Origin: Lactarius indigo
Taxonomy: Eukaryota > Basidiomycota > Agaricomycetes > Russulales > Russulaceae
NCBI GenBank assembly: GCA_025766275.1
Contig: JAFKAC010000014.1
Location: 310,001 to 374,000 of the forward strand
Length of the DNA stretch: 64,000 nt
Reading direction: 5' to 3'
Shown: piece by piece, positions 8,976 through 18,496 of the stretch
How the letters are laid out: every line of letters begins with the position of its first letter
Numbering within the stretch: position 1 is the stretch's first letter
Notes under the pieces: generated by a model
Databases searched by the model: none
Told to the model about the DNA's origin: nothing
Seen by the model: the letters and a program-made list of their open reading frames with translations, nothing else
Translations under genes and position numbers: made by a program

Positions 8976-11900
8976 AGTTAATTGTAACAGTGTAATCATG
9001 ACTCGCTACCGTTCTATGAGAGTTCCAGTATCGATTCGCACCAGTTACGCAATGGCCGACATACGCGCTCTAGTTGATTCAGGAGCAACCCACTGCTTTA
9101 TGAAACCATCGTTCGCCAAGAGGATGGGACTTGGGACCAAATTACTCGATGTCCCAAAGAAAATATGGAATATTGATAACACTGAAAACAAATCGGGGCG
9201 TATTACCCATTATACAGACGTTGATGTCCAAACTAAAGGAATTCACAAGGAAATACGCTTCCTTATCACCGACATCGGCAACGAAGACATCGTACTAGGA
9301 TACCCCTGGCTCGCTATTTACGATCCACACATCAAATGGTCACAAGCCGCCATCCACGAGGATATGCTTCCCATCGTCATTCGCTCAACCAATCCTTATC
9401 TCAAAACGACAACAATTGCGGCGGCCACCTCTCAAAACGACGACTATGAAGTTGTGCATTCTTGTGTTATCACAGACGAACAACGACAACAATTTGAAGA
9501 AGGGTGTCGAATTAGAGCCACCGCCACTGACCTCGCCATTGCAGCTCAGCAATATGTTACGAAAGCTGAGTTACCCCCTGAATACCGCGAATTTGAACGT
9601 CTCTTTAGTGAAGAGGCATCGGACAGGTTTCCGCCTAGCAGGCCTTGGGATCATGCCATCGAGTTCAAACCAGGGACAGCTGACGCCATCGATTGTAAAA
9701 TATACCCCATGACTCAGGACGAGGACAAGAAACTGCGCGAATGGATCGATGAACAACTGAAAAAGGGATACATACGACCCTCTAAATCTCCATACGCCTC
9801 ATCCTTCTTTTTCATTAAAAAGAAGGATGGTAAGTTGCGGCCCGTTCAGGACTACCGAAAAATCAACGCTGTCACCATCCGCAATCAGTACCCACTCCCT
9901 CTCATCTCTGACCTTATCACCGACCTCAGTAACGCCCATATCTATACCAAGCTCGACGTAAGATGGGGATACAACAACATACGCATCAAGGAGGGAGACG
10001 AGGAAAAGGCGGCGTTTAAAACGCGATACGGACTATTCGAACCAACGGTGATGTTTTTCGGCCTAACCAATTCCCCGGCAACGTTCCAGACTATGATGAA
10101 TTTCATCTTCAGGGACATCATCGCAAAACACGAGAAACGCGGCACAGTTATTCGGGTCTACATGGACGACATCGGCATCGCCACAGGTCTTGCTCACTCC
10201 TTATCAGATCACATCGAGGCAGTAAAAGACGTTCTCCGCGTATCCGCGGAACATGACCTGTATTACAAGCTCGAGAAATGCCTCTTCCACTCCCCGCGTA
10301 TGGATTACCTGGGGGTAATCCTTGAAAAGGGGGTGACACGCATGGACCCTGTCAAAATTTCGGGCATTAAAGATTGGCCCACGCCAACCAAGGTTAAGGA
10401 CGTCCGCTCTTTTCTCGGTTTTTGCAATTTTTACCGCCCTTTCATACGAGGTTTCGCGACCAAAGCACGCCCACTCAACAAACTCACCCGCAAGGACACC
10501 GAATGGCACTGGGGAACCGAAGAGGAAAAGGCATTCCAAGACCTCAAAACCCTCGTCACCAGCGAACCTGTTCTCGCGCACCCTGATCTCACACAACAAT
10601 TCGAACTAGAAGTTGACGCATCTGGATTCGCCACTGGAGCCGTTCTCCTCCAGCGCAAAGCAGATGGCAAGCGACATCCTATTGGTTACTATTCGTCCAC
10701 CCTCAACGAAGCCGAACGTAACTACGACATATACGACCTCGAACTCCTGGCAATCGTCAAAGCCTTTCGTCATTGGAGACCCCTTTTAGCAGGGTCCCCT
10801 CACAAAATCAAAGTATTTTCGGACCACCTCAATTTACAATACTGGAAATCACCACAAAAGATTAGTAGGCGTGTAGCCAGGGAAGTACTCGAACTTTCGG
10901 AATACGATTTCGAAATTCACCACATAAAAGGGACTTCTAACGGCCGCGCCGATGCACTATCACGAAGACCAGATTATGACCAAGGAGAAAATGACAACGA
11001 AGGAGTAACGGTATTACCAGAAAGTGTCTTCGCACGCGCTACCACACTAGAACAACCGCGACATCCACACTGGAGACCAGAGATCCTACCGGTGGAAATG
11101 ACGCCGGAACACCCCATCTACGAACAAGATACAGCTAAGTTGAAACCGTGGGTTGACGCTCACAAGCTAAAAGACATCGAAGGGACATGGTATAAAGACG
11201 GACGCCGAGTGGTCACCGGCGGTATTCACGACAAACGCACCATTATTGCCGCTCATCATGACTCCCCTGTCTATGGCCACCCAGGTATCAAACGCACTCT
11301 TCAACTCACTGAACGGCACTACTGGTGGCCGCAAATGAAGAACGATGTCACCGATTATGTCAAGGGCTGTGCGGAATGTCAACGGCACAAAGTCAATCTC
11401 CGACCAATCAGAGCACCCCTACAACCTATCTACCCTAAACCGGAAGCCCTACCATTCGAGACTATTGCGGTGGACTTTATTACCAAACTCCCCGTCTCTC
11501 GCGGTTACGACTCCATTCTCACGGTAACAGATCATGATTGCACCAAAGCTGCTATTTTCATCCCTTGTAATGAAGAAATAACAGCCGAAGGAACGGCTGC
11601 CCTGTACGTCTCCCATGTCTTCCCACGATTCGGACTCCCCTCGCGCGTTATCAGTGACCGAGATCCCCGCTTCGCATCCAAGTTTATGCGAGAGATATGT
11701 AAAATCCTCGGCATCAGTCAAAATATCTCAACCGCCTATCATCCCAGAACCGACGGCCAATCAGAACGCACAAATCAATGGCTAGAACAATATCTCCGTT
11801 TCTGGGTAAATGAGCGGCAAGACGACTGGGTCCGCTATCTACCTATGGCAGAATTCACGCATAACAACTGGCCCAACGAAACTACACGAGAGTCCCCCTT

Positions 11901-13728
11901 CTTCCTCTTATCAGGGTTCAATCCTCGCGCTGATTGGACCGATAGACCTTCCCCTATCCCACAAGTGTCGTTGAGGATAGACCAATTCAAACAGGCACGA
12001 CAGCGTGCCTTTTCATGCATGCTACGGGCGCAAAAGTCATGGGTTAAACACAAAGATACGCCCAGGTTCAAAGAAGGAGACCTCGTGTGGCTAGAAGGAC
12101 GTCACTTACGGACCCATCAACCAACCGCGAAATTAGCCGCAAAGCGCCATGGACCGTTTAAGGTCATCCAGGTGATGTCCCCTGTCAACTATCGCCTCGA
12201 ACTTCCCACGCAGTGGAGCATCCATGATGTTTTCCACATAGATCTTCTCACACCTTATCGCGAGACACCCACGCACGGACCAAACTATCAGCGCCCACCA
12301 CCTGATTTGGTCGATAACGAAGAAGAATATGAAGTCGAGAAGATTCTAGACTCACGGCGGTTCGGCAGAAGACGTCGACTTCAGTATCTTGTCAAATGGA
12401 AGGGCTATCCTGACTCAGACAATCAATGGATAGATAAGGATGACGTATTTGCCGACGAGGCCGTTCGGGACTTCAAAAATTCCAATCCCGACAGAGAAAC
12501 GCATATAAGGACAGCTTCTTGTCGCGATAAGTCTCTATCTCCCATCCATTCTATGTCTTCTACTCGACGCAATGACCAGCTCGCACTCCTCTCTACCCTC
12601 ATCAACGACTCCTCCGCCACGCTTGTTGACCCCGACTCCACCAACAACGCCACAACCACTAGAACTACGGGAGGAAGCCGTCCCTCCGTGCAGCATGAGG
12701 ACGACGGCCCTATCACTGGTGAAGAATTGCACCAGACACTGCAACGATTCCCTATGCCCGTACAGGGAACTCTCGACGACGATCCGGCAACAACTCAACC
12801 AGCACCTCCGCCGCCAATGTACGCCCTCACAAACCCCAACACCGGTGAGCCCGAAGTCTTCCTCACGGAAGACGAGCTCTTTCGGCTTCAAGCAGCTGTC
12901 CCGCGCAGTGAAGCCACCCAACGCCATGGAGAAGTACGAACAAGAATGGAAGGAGACGGCGGCGCAGTGGCAGCGGGAGCAACTGCATATCGCCGCCTGC
13001 CGACGCCGAATGATGAAGGAGCGAAGGGAGTACTGGACGAAGATGAGGATGAAGACGAGCTTAGAGACCATTACCCCATCAGGCACGCATTCCTTAATCA
13101 TGAATTCTACGCTGAAGATCCAGCCGCCACTCCCTACCTCGTCGACGCAGCGGGGGGGCCTCTACACCGAGGACGAGTCGCCGTGGCACAAGCGGCTCGT
13201 TATACACCAATGGGGGAACGAGACCCAGCAACCAGGGCCGTCGTCCCTGAGGGGTTCCGGGTCAATCGAGGACCCGATTACATTCCGTTCCCGATCAAAC
13301 TCCCCAACGGACCGACGGTACAAGCAACTCACGTACAGGTTATCCGAGGAGGAGACCCCTTCGTACTCGGATTAGCTCCGGGATCGGGTTTCCTTTACGG
13401 TAAACCCCTTTACGCCACTCCCCATCTGCCCAAGAACAACCGCGCATTCATCCCACACGAGGAGTATTTCATGCTCCGCGATCGACACCCCACCGACTTA
13501 CTGCTTATGCGTATTGGGGATGTCACCCTCATTCAAGAATTACGCCGATTCCGGCAATTCGCATTTGCCGAAGACCAATTGGAGAAAAGGATTCGGCAGT
13601 TGCAGATGGAGAGGGCAATGGTGGCTGACGACAAAAAGGACAGTCTTTACCGACTCGAGCGCGCTAACATATTAGCACGGATGGAGGACGAAGCGGAGAA
13701 GATGAGGCAGGAATCGGTAGCGGACTAA
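8936..13728 (+). CDS. pol: A1 Pol: PR-RT-RNase H-IN-chromodomain-extension
   Basis: The polyprotein is made as Gag-Pol by -1 frameshifting; the frame also holds an ATG at 8923. Residues counted from 8923: protease D-S-G-A-T near 52; RT with Y-M-D-D near 412; RNase H starting near 563 (E-V-D-A-S-G); integrase zinc H...H...C-x2-C at about 776-820, then a DDE core (V-D-F-I; S-D-R-D; Q-S-E-R). A chromodomain lies at about 1135-1178 (Y-L-V-K-W-K-G-Y). In known chromoviruses this domain directs integration to methylated chromatin. About 420 further residues follow, far more than usual. They contain a conserved half that begins near P-I-R-H-A-F-L and a C-terminal coiled-coil-like stretch. No stop or shift is seen. 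Confidence 0.92.
12572..13375 (+). CDS. Overlapping +1 ORF inside A1 Pol extension
   Basis: A 267-codon ATG-started frame, +1 relative to pol, lies within the post-chromodomain extension. The N-terminal half is Ser/Thr/Pro-rich and may be a by-product of the pol frame. From the internal ATG at 12926 it encodes a charged, Trp-containing helical stretch (M-E-K-Y-E-x-E-W-K, then W-Q-x-E-Q-L, A-A, E-R-R, W). The same stretch recurs in the same +1 frame in family B at about 21 of 42 identities without gaps, while the pol frame there shares only about a quarter. That suggests the +1 frame is the one under protein selection. Expression route unknown. Confidence 0.5.
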   Translation: MTSSHSSLPSSTTPPPRLLTPTPPTTPQPLELREEAVPPCSMRTTALSLVKNCTRHCNDSLCPYRELSTTIRQQLNQHLRRQCTPSQTPTPVSPKSSSRKTSSFGFKQLSRAVKPPNAMEKYEQEWKETAAQWQREQLHIAACRRRMMKERREYWTKMRMKTSLETITPSGTHSLIMNSTLKIQPPLPTSSTQRGGLYTEDESPWHKRLVIHQWGNETQQPGPSSLRGSGSIEDPITFRSRSNSPTDRRYKQLTYRLSEEETPSYSD

Positions 13729-13761
13729 GTGAGGTGGGCCTCACTCCTGAAAAGGGGGTGA
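13729..13761 (+). promoter_or_regulatory. A1 pre-PPT hairpin and polypurine tract
   Basis: Hairpin GTGAGG-TGGG-CCTCAC (13729-13744) follows the pol stop. Next comes the polypurine tract GAAAAGGGGGTGA (13749-13761), abutting the 3' LTR, which primes plus-strand DNA. Family B has a hairpin in the same place with a different loop. Confidence 0.75.
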
Positions 13762-14268
13762 TGTTACGGTACGGACTTGACGACTCGTTGTATATGACTC
13801 ATGACCGGTTATGACTACGGTCCGACAGCAGTATTAGTCATGGACTCTTACATCGTATCAGTCAGCATAGTAGCTCACACGTGATTGTGACTCATGTATG
13901 ACTCATTCCTAGGATAGCTGTACTAGGGTTCGAGCTAGTTACGCTATTGGTTAGCTATCATTCCAGCGGCGCTTTAAAGCCCGCGCGTATCTGTATAAGT
14001 AGTCGACTCAGAAGACCAAGAGTCCCCATCTTGGTCTTCTTCAATCCACCATTTGACTCGTCTCTTGTCTGCCTTAGTCTCGGACTAAGTGTGCTTCCAC
14101 TTCTATCCACCAAGGGATAGCACTTCTTCACTTTCGCTGCAGTGTGTGCCGAGGTGCCCCTGTTCAGCTCGCGTTGGGTTGACACGTGATCCCCATTCGC
14201 CCAACTTTTGCTAAGTCGATTACGCCTTCTTCCAGTCCAAGTCGGACTAACGCCGGTGGAGCGTAACA
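13762..14268 (+). repeat. A1 3' LTR (507 bp)
   Basis: Same length as the 5' LTR, and no mismatch was found by eye along it. Followed by the GTGAC target duplication (14269-14273). Confidence 0.95.
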
Positions 14269-14273
14269 GTGAC

Positions 14274-15051
14274 CGACAACGGAACGGCCTACGTTGCCGC
14301 GCTTGACTGGCTTGCAAAGCGCTACGGCATTCGACACATCCGGATTTCAGCTTACAACTCGCATGCAAATGGTATCGTGGAACGACAACATCGCACCATC
14401 CGGGACGCCATCGTCAAAACGTGTGAAGGTGACATCTCAAAGTGGCCATCGGTAGCACCATTCGCGTTTTGGGCCGACCGAGCCACAACACGCAAGTCAA
14501 CTGGCCACTCTCCGTTCTACATGGCCCATGGAGTCGAGCCCGTGCTCCCCTTTGACATAACCCTTGCTACTTTCCTTGTCCCAAACCTCGCTAACCCCCT
14601 GTCCACAGCTGAACTCGTTGCAACATGGATCCGCCAGCTTCAGAGACGTGAAGACGATCTCGTGGCGATCCACTCCAACGTGCTCAAAAGCCGTTTCGAG
14701 TCAGTTCGGCAGTTCGAGCGACAGTATGAAAATACTATTCACGACTTCGATTTCTGACCTGGAGCCCTCGTCCTCGTCCGGAACTCAAGCATCGAGATGG
14801 ACTTAGGCCGCAAAGCAAAACCTCGCTACATTGGCCCAATGGTCGTCATACGCCGGACCCAGAACGGTTCATATCAGCTCGCCGAGCTCGATGGTGCCAT
14901 CTCCAACCTTCGCTTCGCCGCCTTTCGTTTGGTCCCTTACCACGCCCGCTCTCGCACGTCCATCCCGGTGACCTGCCTTGTTGACTGGAGTGACCTCGCG
15001 CATGTTTTTGCCGATGAAGATGTTGAAGGGTTGAATGAAGAAGAGGTTTGA
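14274..15051 (+). pseudogene. pol: Element D integrase, 3' part
   Basis: This resumes the D integrase after A1. The second catalytic Asp (D-N-G-T-A) is near 14274 and the catalytic Glu (G-I-V-E-R) near 14371-14385. The C-terminal part has the P-G-x-L-V-x-V-R-N block common in Ty3/Gypsy integrases. A TGA at 14755-14757 sits just before that block, where an Arg or Lys codon is expected; CGA-to-TGA would explain it. The frame ends at 15049-15051 with an acidic tail and no chromodomain. Confidence 0.85.
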
Positions 15052-15085
15052 CCGGGGACGGTCAAAATTTTGGCCCCCCAGCTGG

Positions 15086-15415
15086 TGTAAGGTCCACACA
15101 TGCACTGCGTGCGCAACACTGCCAAACAGTCACACTCAGTGTGTTTGTACGCCCACGATGACTCGGCCACATCGGCCTCGATGCCTGGTTCTCGGATGTG
15201 TCCACATTCACCCATTGTATTCCTTCGTGTCCGCAACTACTATATTCTTCCTGTATCCCTATTGTCCTACTTTGTGTCCTGTGGCTCGTCCATCATGTAT
15301 TTATACTCCTTGGCTTTCGTGTCTCGAGAATCAATCAATCTATCCGTCTCACCTCATCTGCAGCTCTTGAAGCCCCTTCGTCTGACATCCGAGCGAACAC
15401 TGATCTACACATCGC
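15086..15415 (+). repeat. Probable 3' LTR of element D, end uncertain
   Basis: After the pol stop comes a C-rich TTTTGGCCCCCC tract, then TGTAAGGTCC at 15086, a plausible LTR start. A TATA-like TATTTATA lies near 15298. The right border could not be fixed because the 5' LTR is not in the window, so the end given is a guess at a CACA-type border. Confidence 0.4.
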
Positions 15416-15539
15416 ACCCGCGCCGATTCTAGCTCTACGTTCCCGCGCTCTATCTCCGAATCGACTTCACATCCATTTCACCTCATCTTGTCTACATCAT
15501 CCCCTTGGGTCGACACTCTCATACTCGCACTCAACCTCT

Positions 15540-16472
15540 CAGCTCCTTGAGTGTGTCCAATTTGCGGACCCATGTTCGCCTGACATCAACGAGGACAACA
15601 CGTGCCAAAGCTGGGGGCATTATCAGTTCATGGCGGGTGGTATTAGCCCGGCATCTTCACTTACCAATTGGCAGGAGGTCAGCAATGTCGCTACTGCCTT
15701 CAAGCTCATGGCAGCTGCCATCAAAATGTGCCAAGAAGCAAGGCTGATGTGCTCGAATGCCGGAACACCGATGACGAGTGGGTTCATTAGTGATATATAC
15801 CTCAAGAAGATCCTCAAGTGTCTCGAGAATTGCTGGGTTGCTGCTGGTGGGGTACGTATACAATACACTCTCTGCGTTTTTTAAATCAATCTATTCTAGG
15901 TCCTTACTTCCCAAAAGCATCTCCCACCAATTCCCACTACTCCTTCGTATTGTGATGTCGCAAAGTCCCCTCCACGTGTGCCCACAATCAAGATCAAGCG
16001 GCCAGCTCCTTCCGTCGACGTCGCAAGCAAAATCTCAGACGTTCCCACCAGAACCGACTCTCCTATCCAGTCCACCGCCACCACGGAACCTTCAATGGGG
16101 CTAGATGAGGTGCGTCAGTGCTTGGTAGTGATACCCTCTCTCACCCACAGCCTCTAGGGCGCTCAGGCTCCTTCTCGTCTCGGAGCTCCTGGCCTGTTTC
16201 AGTGACAACAAGATAACCCCCCCGAAGTCCAAGCGCAAGGAGGGTACGTCGTATGTTCTGAGCTCAGTAATATTAACTATAGCCCGGACAGATCTCATCA
16301 CAGCCATTCTCGAGTCCCCCGAGCTCGTGCACATTTCCGAGTCAACCATCAAGGAGATCATCGAGAAGGTAGGATTCTCATTGTCCGCAGTATTCAACGC
16401 TCAACTCTGACCTACTGCTGCCAGCGCAAGAAGCCGAAGAAAGTGCAAACGCCACTCACTGTGTTAACCTAG
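15540..16472 (+). CDS. Unrecognised spliced host gene, 5' end uncertain
   Basis: A coding stretch ends exon-like at 15851. It contains an N-E-D-N-T-C-x-S-W-G segment and many Ala/Met/Cys residues, and looks like real protein. A GT-AG intron at 15852-15899 follows, then a Pro/Ser/Thr-rich exon to about 16109. Further short exons end in a helical segment (E-I-I-E-K) and a Lys-rich tail with stop TAG 16470-16472. Introns of 40-60 bp fit the window's host style. The acceptor of the third exon is ambiguous and the start may have been lost to element D. I do not recognise the family. The Lys-rich tail and Pro-rich linker could suit a nuclear protein, but that is only inference. Confidence 0.45.
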
Positions 16473-16579
16473 CATATGCCCATCGAATACACTACTGCGC
16501 ATGGGCGGTCTTGCTTTCCGCATCCTTGCTCGCTTACTTTGATTCAGATGTTTTGGGGGCTTTTTTTTACTAATATTTG

Positions 16580-17130
16580 GACTTGCTGACGTACATACAC
16601 GACTTAATACGACCTGGCATGACTGCCAGATGAATAGATTTGACTGCGAAATGCACAAAAAGTATGCGGGACAACTAAGTCTGACAAATAATTGACCTGG
16701 GAGCAACTGAGATTGACTACGGGTTTATCCGTAATTGACCTGATGTGACTGTCGGACGACCTAGACTAGACCAAGAATAACTGACTAATTGACAAAAAAT
16801 GACTACGGACTGTCCATCAACGACTTGATGTGACTTTTCGGACCTGGGAATGACTGAGATCGACTACAGGTTTATCCGTAATTGACTTGATGTGACCATC
16901 AGACGACCTAGACTAGACCAAGAATAACTGACTAATTGACAAAAAATGACTAGGAATTTGTCCCTCAATGACTAAAAATGGCTGTCGGGCGACTCAAATC
17001 GCCCGTGTGTGACTTTGCTTGACTTCGGCAAAGCCCCTCAACCTGGCTAGTCATAGTCAATCTTAGTCACCCGGACTCGCAAATCTTGCAAATATTCAAT
17101 TCTTAGTCATGTTGACTACCCGATGACTAT
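16580..17130 (+). repeat. TGAC-rich block with 146-bp duplication
   Basis: About 550 bp packed with TGAC/TGACT/TTGAC pentamers, often every 10-15 bp. A unit starting GACTAC at 16716 is repeated at 16862 (period about 146 bp). The two units share long exact runs, including the stretch with GACCTAGACTAGACCAAGAA. No coding signal. It could be a decayed LTR or a small satellite. Confidence 0.65.
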
Positions 17131-17134
17131 TTCT

Positions 17135-17890
17135 CGACCAACAGCCGACCAACCTTTTTTACTGAGGGTCACGGTGTGCAAGCCTCGGAACAATGTGCGT
17201 GCGCCACCCTTGGGTTGCAGGGTATTAGTAATCGTTGACCGACTGACACACGGTGAACAACTTCGCTTGCAACGTCGACGAAATCGAGTTCTTCCCTCAA
17301 GTCACTCGCATGATCTGGTTTGTTAGCCTGTGAATATTATGGCAGTAGTATGCGACGTGTTGTTGAGTCTACTAATGAGAAGTTTCCCTAGATAACAGAC
17401 AGGGTTCATTGTTACTCGTCATCTTAACAGCTCTAGTTCTAGTAGTCAGCTCTACTACAATCATACACTGGCACTGGTACGTAGACAGTTTCCGGTCCTT
17501 GCTAGTGTCCCATGGCACCTATCCGGATCTAAGATCACGCGCGTCCCTCCTAGTCGGAAAACCGTGGCGCAGTGGACAACTTGATGCATACCCCTCTAAC
17601 GGGCACGGCTTAACACACACATTTTCTACCGAAGATGTCCTTAGTGATGAAGTACGCAAAGGCTGGATGCGAAGACCCATTCCGTAGCGGCCGGTACTAT
17701 CGTACTATCTTACCCTGGACCGAAGTTTCCGTCTGCGCAAGGTCATTCGTGGTGCCTAGTACTATTGGCCGCTTTCTTGGTGCGGCTGAAGATACTACAC
17801 ATAGACATGGCACCTGAACAAACATTCCAATCTTCAATCTCAGCGTATACCCAAGAGTTTCGACAACTTGAAAGACTTACTAAATTTTCA
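17135..17890. other. Intergenic, nothing recognised
   Basis: No ORF with protein character, repeat border or RNA gene was seen here. Short open frames exist but look random. Confidence 0.5.
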
Positions 17891-17892
17891 TT

Positions 17893-18363
17893 CTAGAGAC
17901 GGTCAATGAGAACAGCTGCAGCGCCACGAGGACCCATACAGTCATTTTTGTCCGTTGAGAGCATGGCGCAAAAGGAGGTTCTAGAACGGGAACACGAAAT
18001 AAACGATCGTGACGGCGCATCCGGCCACGCTGAGAACGAAGTCGCGTCGCGGCCAAAGCTTCTCACGGCGTGCACTGGAAGAAGGTGAGTTGAGAAATGC
18101 CGTTTATGCTTCCGTACCCGGACGTCCATAATCCTATATATGTTGGACTTAAGGTCGAGCTCCCCAAACACCATCTGTGCCGACCAGATCAGCGGGATGA
18201 GTGCAGTCACTGCACTGTCAAAGATTACTATGGTCGCATAGCTAGCGATTGTGACCATGACTGGCTCCGCCCCAAAGAGGACACGTAAGCAGACAGATCG
18301 CCACCCTCCGGTCTTTCCTTTACAATCGCGGCAGACATCGCTGAAAGTATTTTCGTTCGGCAC
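17893..18363 (-). pseudogene. MFS transporter relic
   Basis: The minus strand has a membrane-like stretch (around I-A-S-Y and L-I-P-L-I-W-S) that aligns with the seventh-helix region of the four MFS genes at 28-48 kb (I-A-N-Y-C-M-I-S-L; L-I-P-L-V-W-S). The frame then leaves the MFS pattern, and the N- and C-terminal exons are missing. It is a degraded piece of a former duplicate lying 3' of the VLIG/VWA gene, in the same orientation as the intact MFS genes. Confidence 0.6.
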
Positions 18364-18496
18364 AGAGTTTTGGTTGGTAATACAAGCATACCGTCACAGA
18401 TCCCCGAGGCTTTGTATTACGACTAATTACAGACAGAACCATTTACAGCCTCCTGTTAAGTGTGACAGCGAGACACAATCACGAAGAAGTGGGGCA

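Larger units (their letters stand above)
6471..14268 (+). mobile_element. Chromovirus A1, full length, intact
   Basis: A complete Ty3/Gypsy chromovirus of 7798 bp with 507-bp LTRs and a 5-bp target duplication GTGAC (6466-6470 and 14269-14273), inserted inside the integrase gene of element D. By eye the two LTRs show no difference. Gag and the 1601-codon Pol frame have no internal stop. PBS, polypurine tract, frameshift site, catalytic residues and chromodomain are all present. It is therefore a recent and possibly still mobile copy. Confidence 0.95.
956..15415 (+). mobile_element. Ty3/Gypsy element D, degraded, split by A1
   Basis: An old LTR retrotransposon with gag and pol in one reading frame. 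It is broken by three TGA stops (1084, 2710, 14755) and by insertion of element A1 at 6471-14268. Order is gag, CCHC knuckle, protease, RT, RNase H, integrase with no chromodomain. The 5' LTR is not in the window because family C lies at its left edge. The 3' LTR seems to start at 15086, but its end is only approximate. It is a different lineage from A, B and C: it has a fused gag-pol frame, FLDD in RT and DQGS in protease. Confidence 0.8.

Noticed and set aside
12535..13101. Minus-strand frame under the Pol extension
   Set aside because: Cys/Ser-rich antisense reading. A2 has it too, but only as expected from DNA similarity; unlike the +1 frame it shows no pattern shared with family B.
12460..13728. 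Envelope-like gene after integrase
   Set aside because: No signal peptide or membrane segment is visible, and the frame is continuous with Pol.
16580..17130. CRISPR-like array
   Set aside because: Repeats are irregular pentamers plus one 146-bp duplication, without spacers; the genome is eukaryotic.
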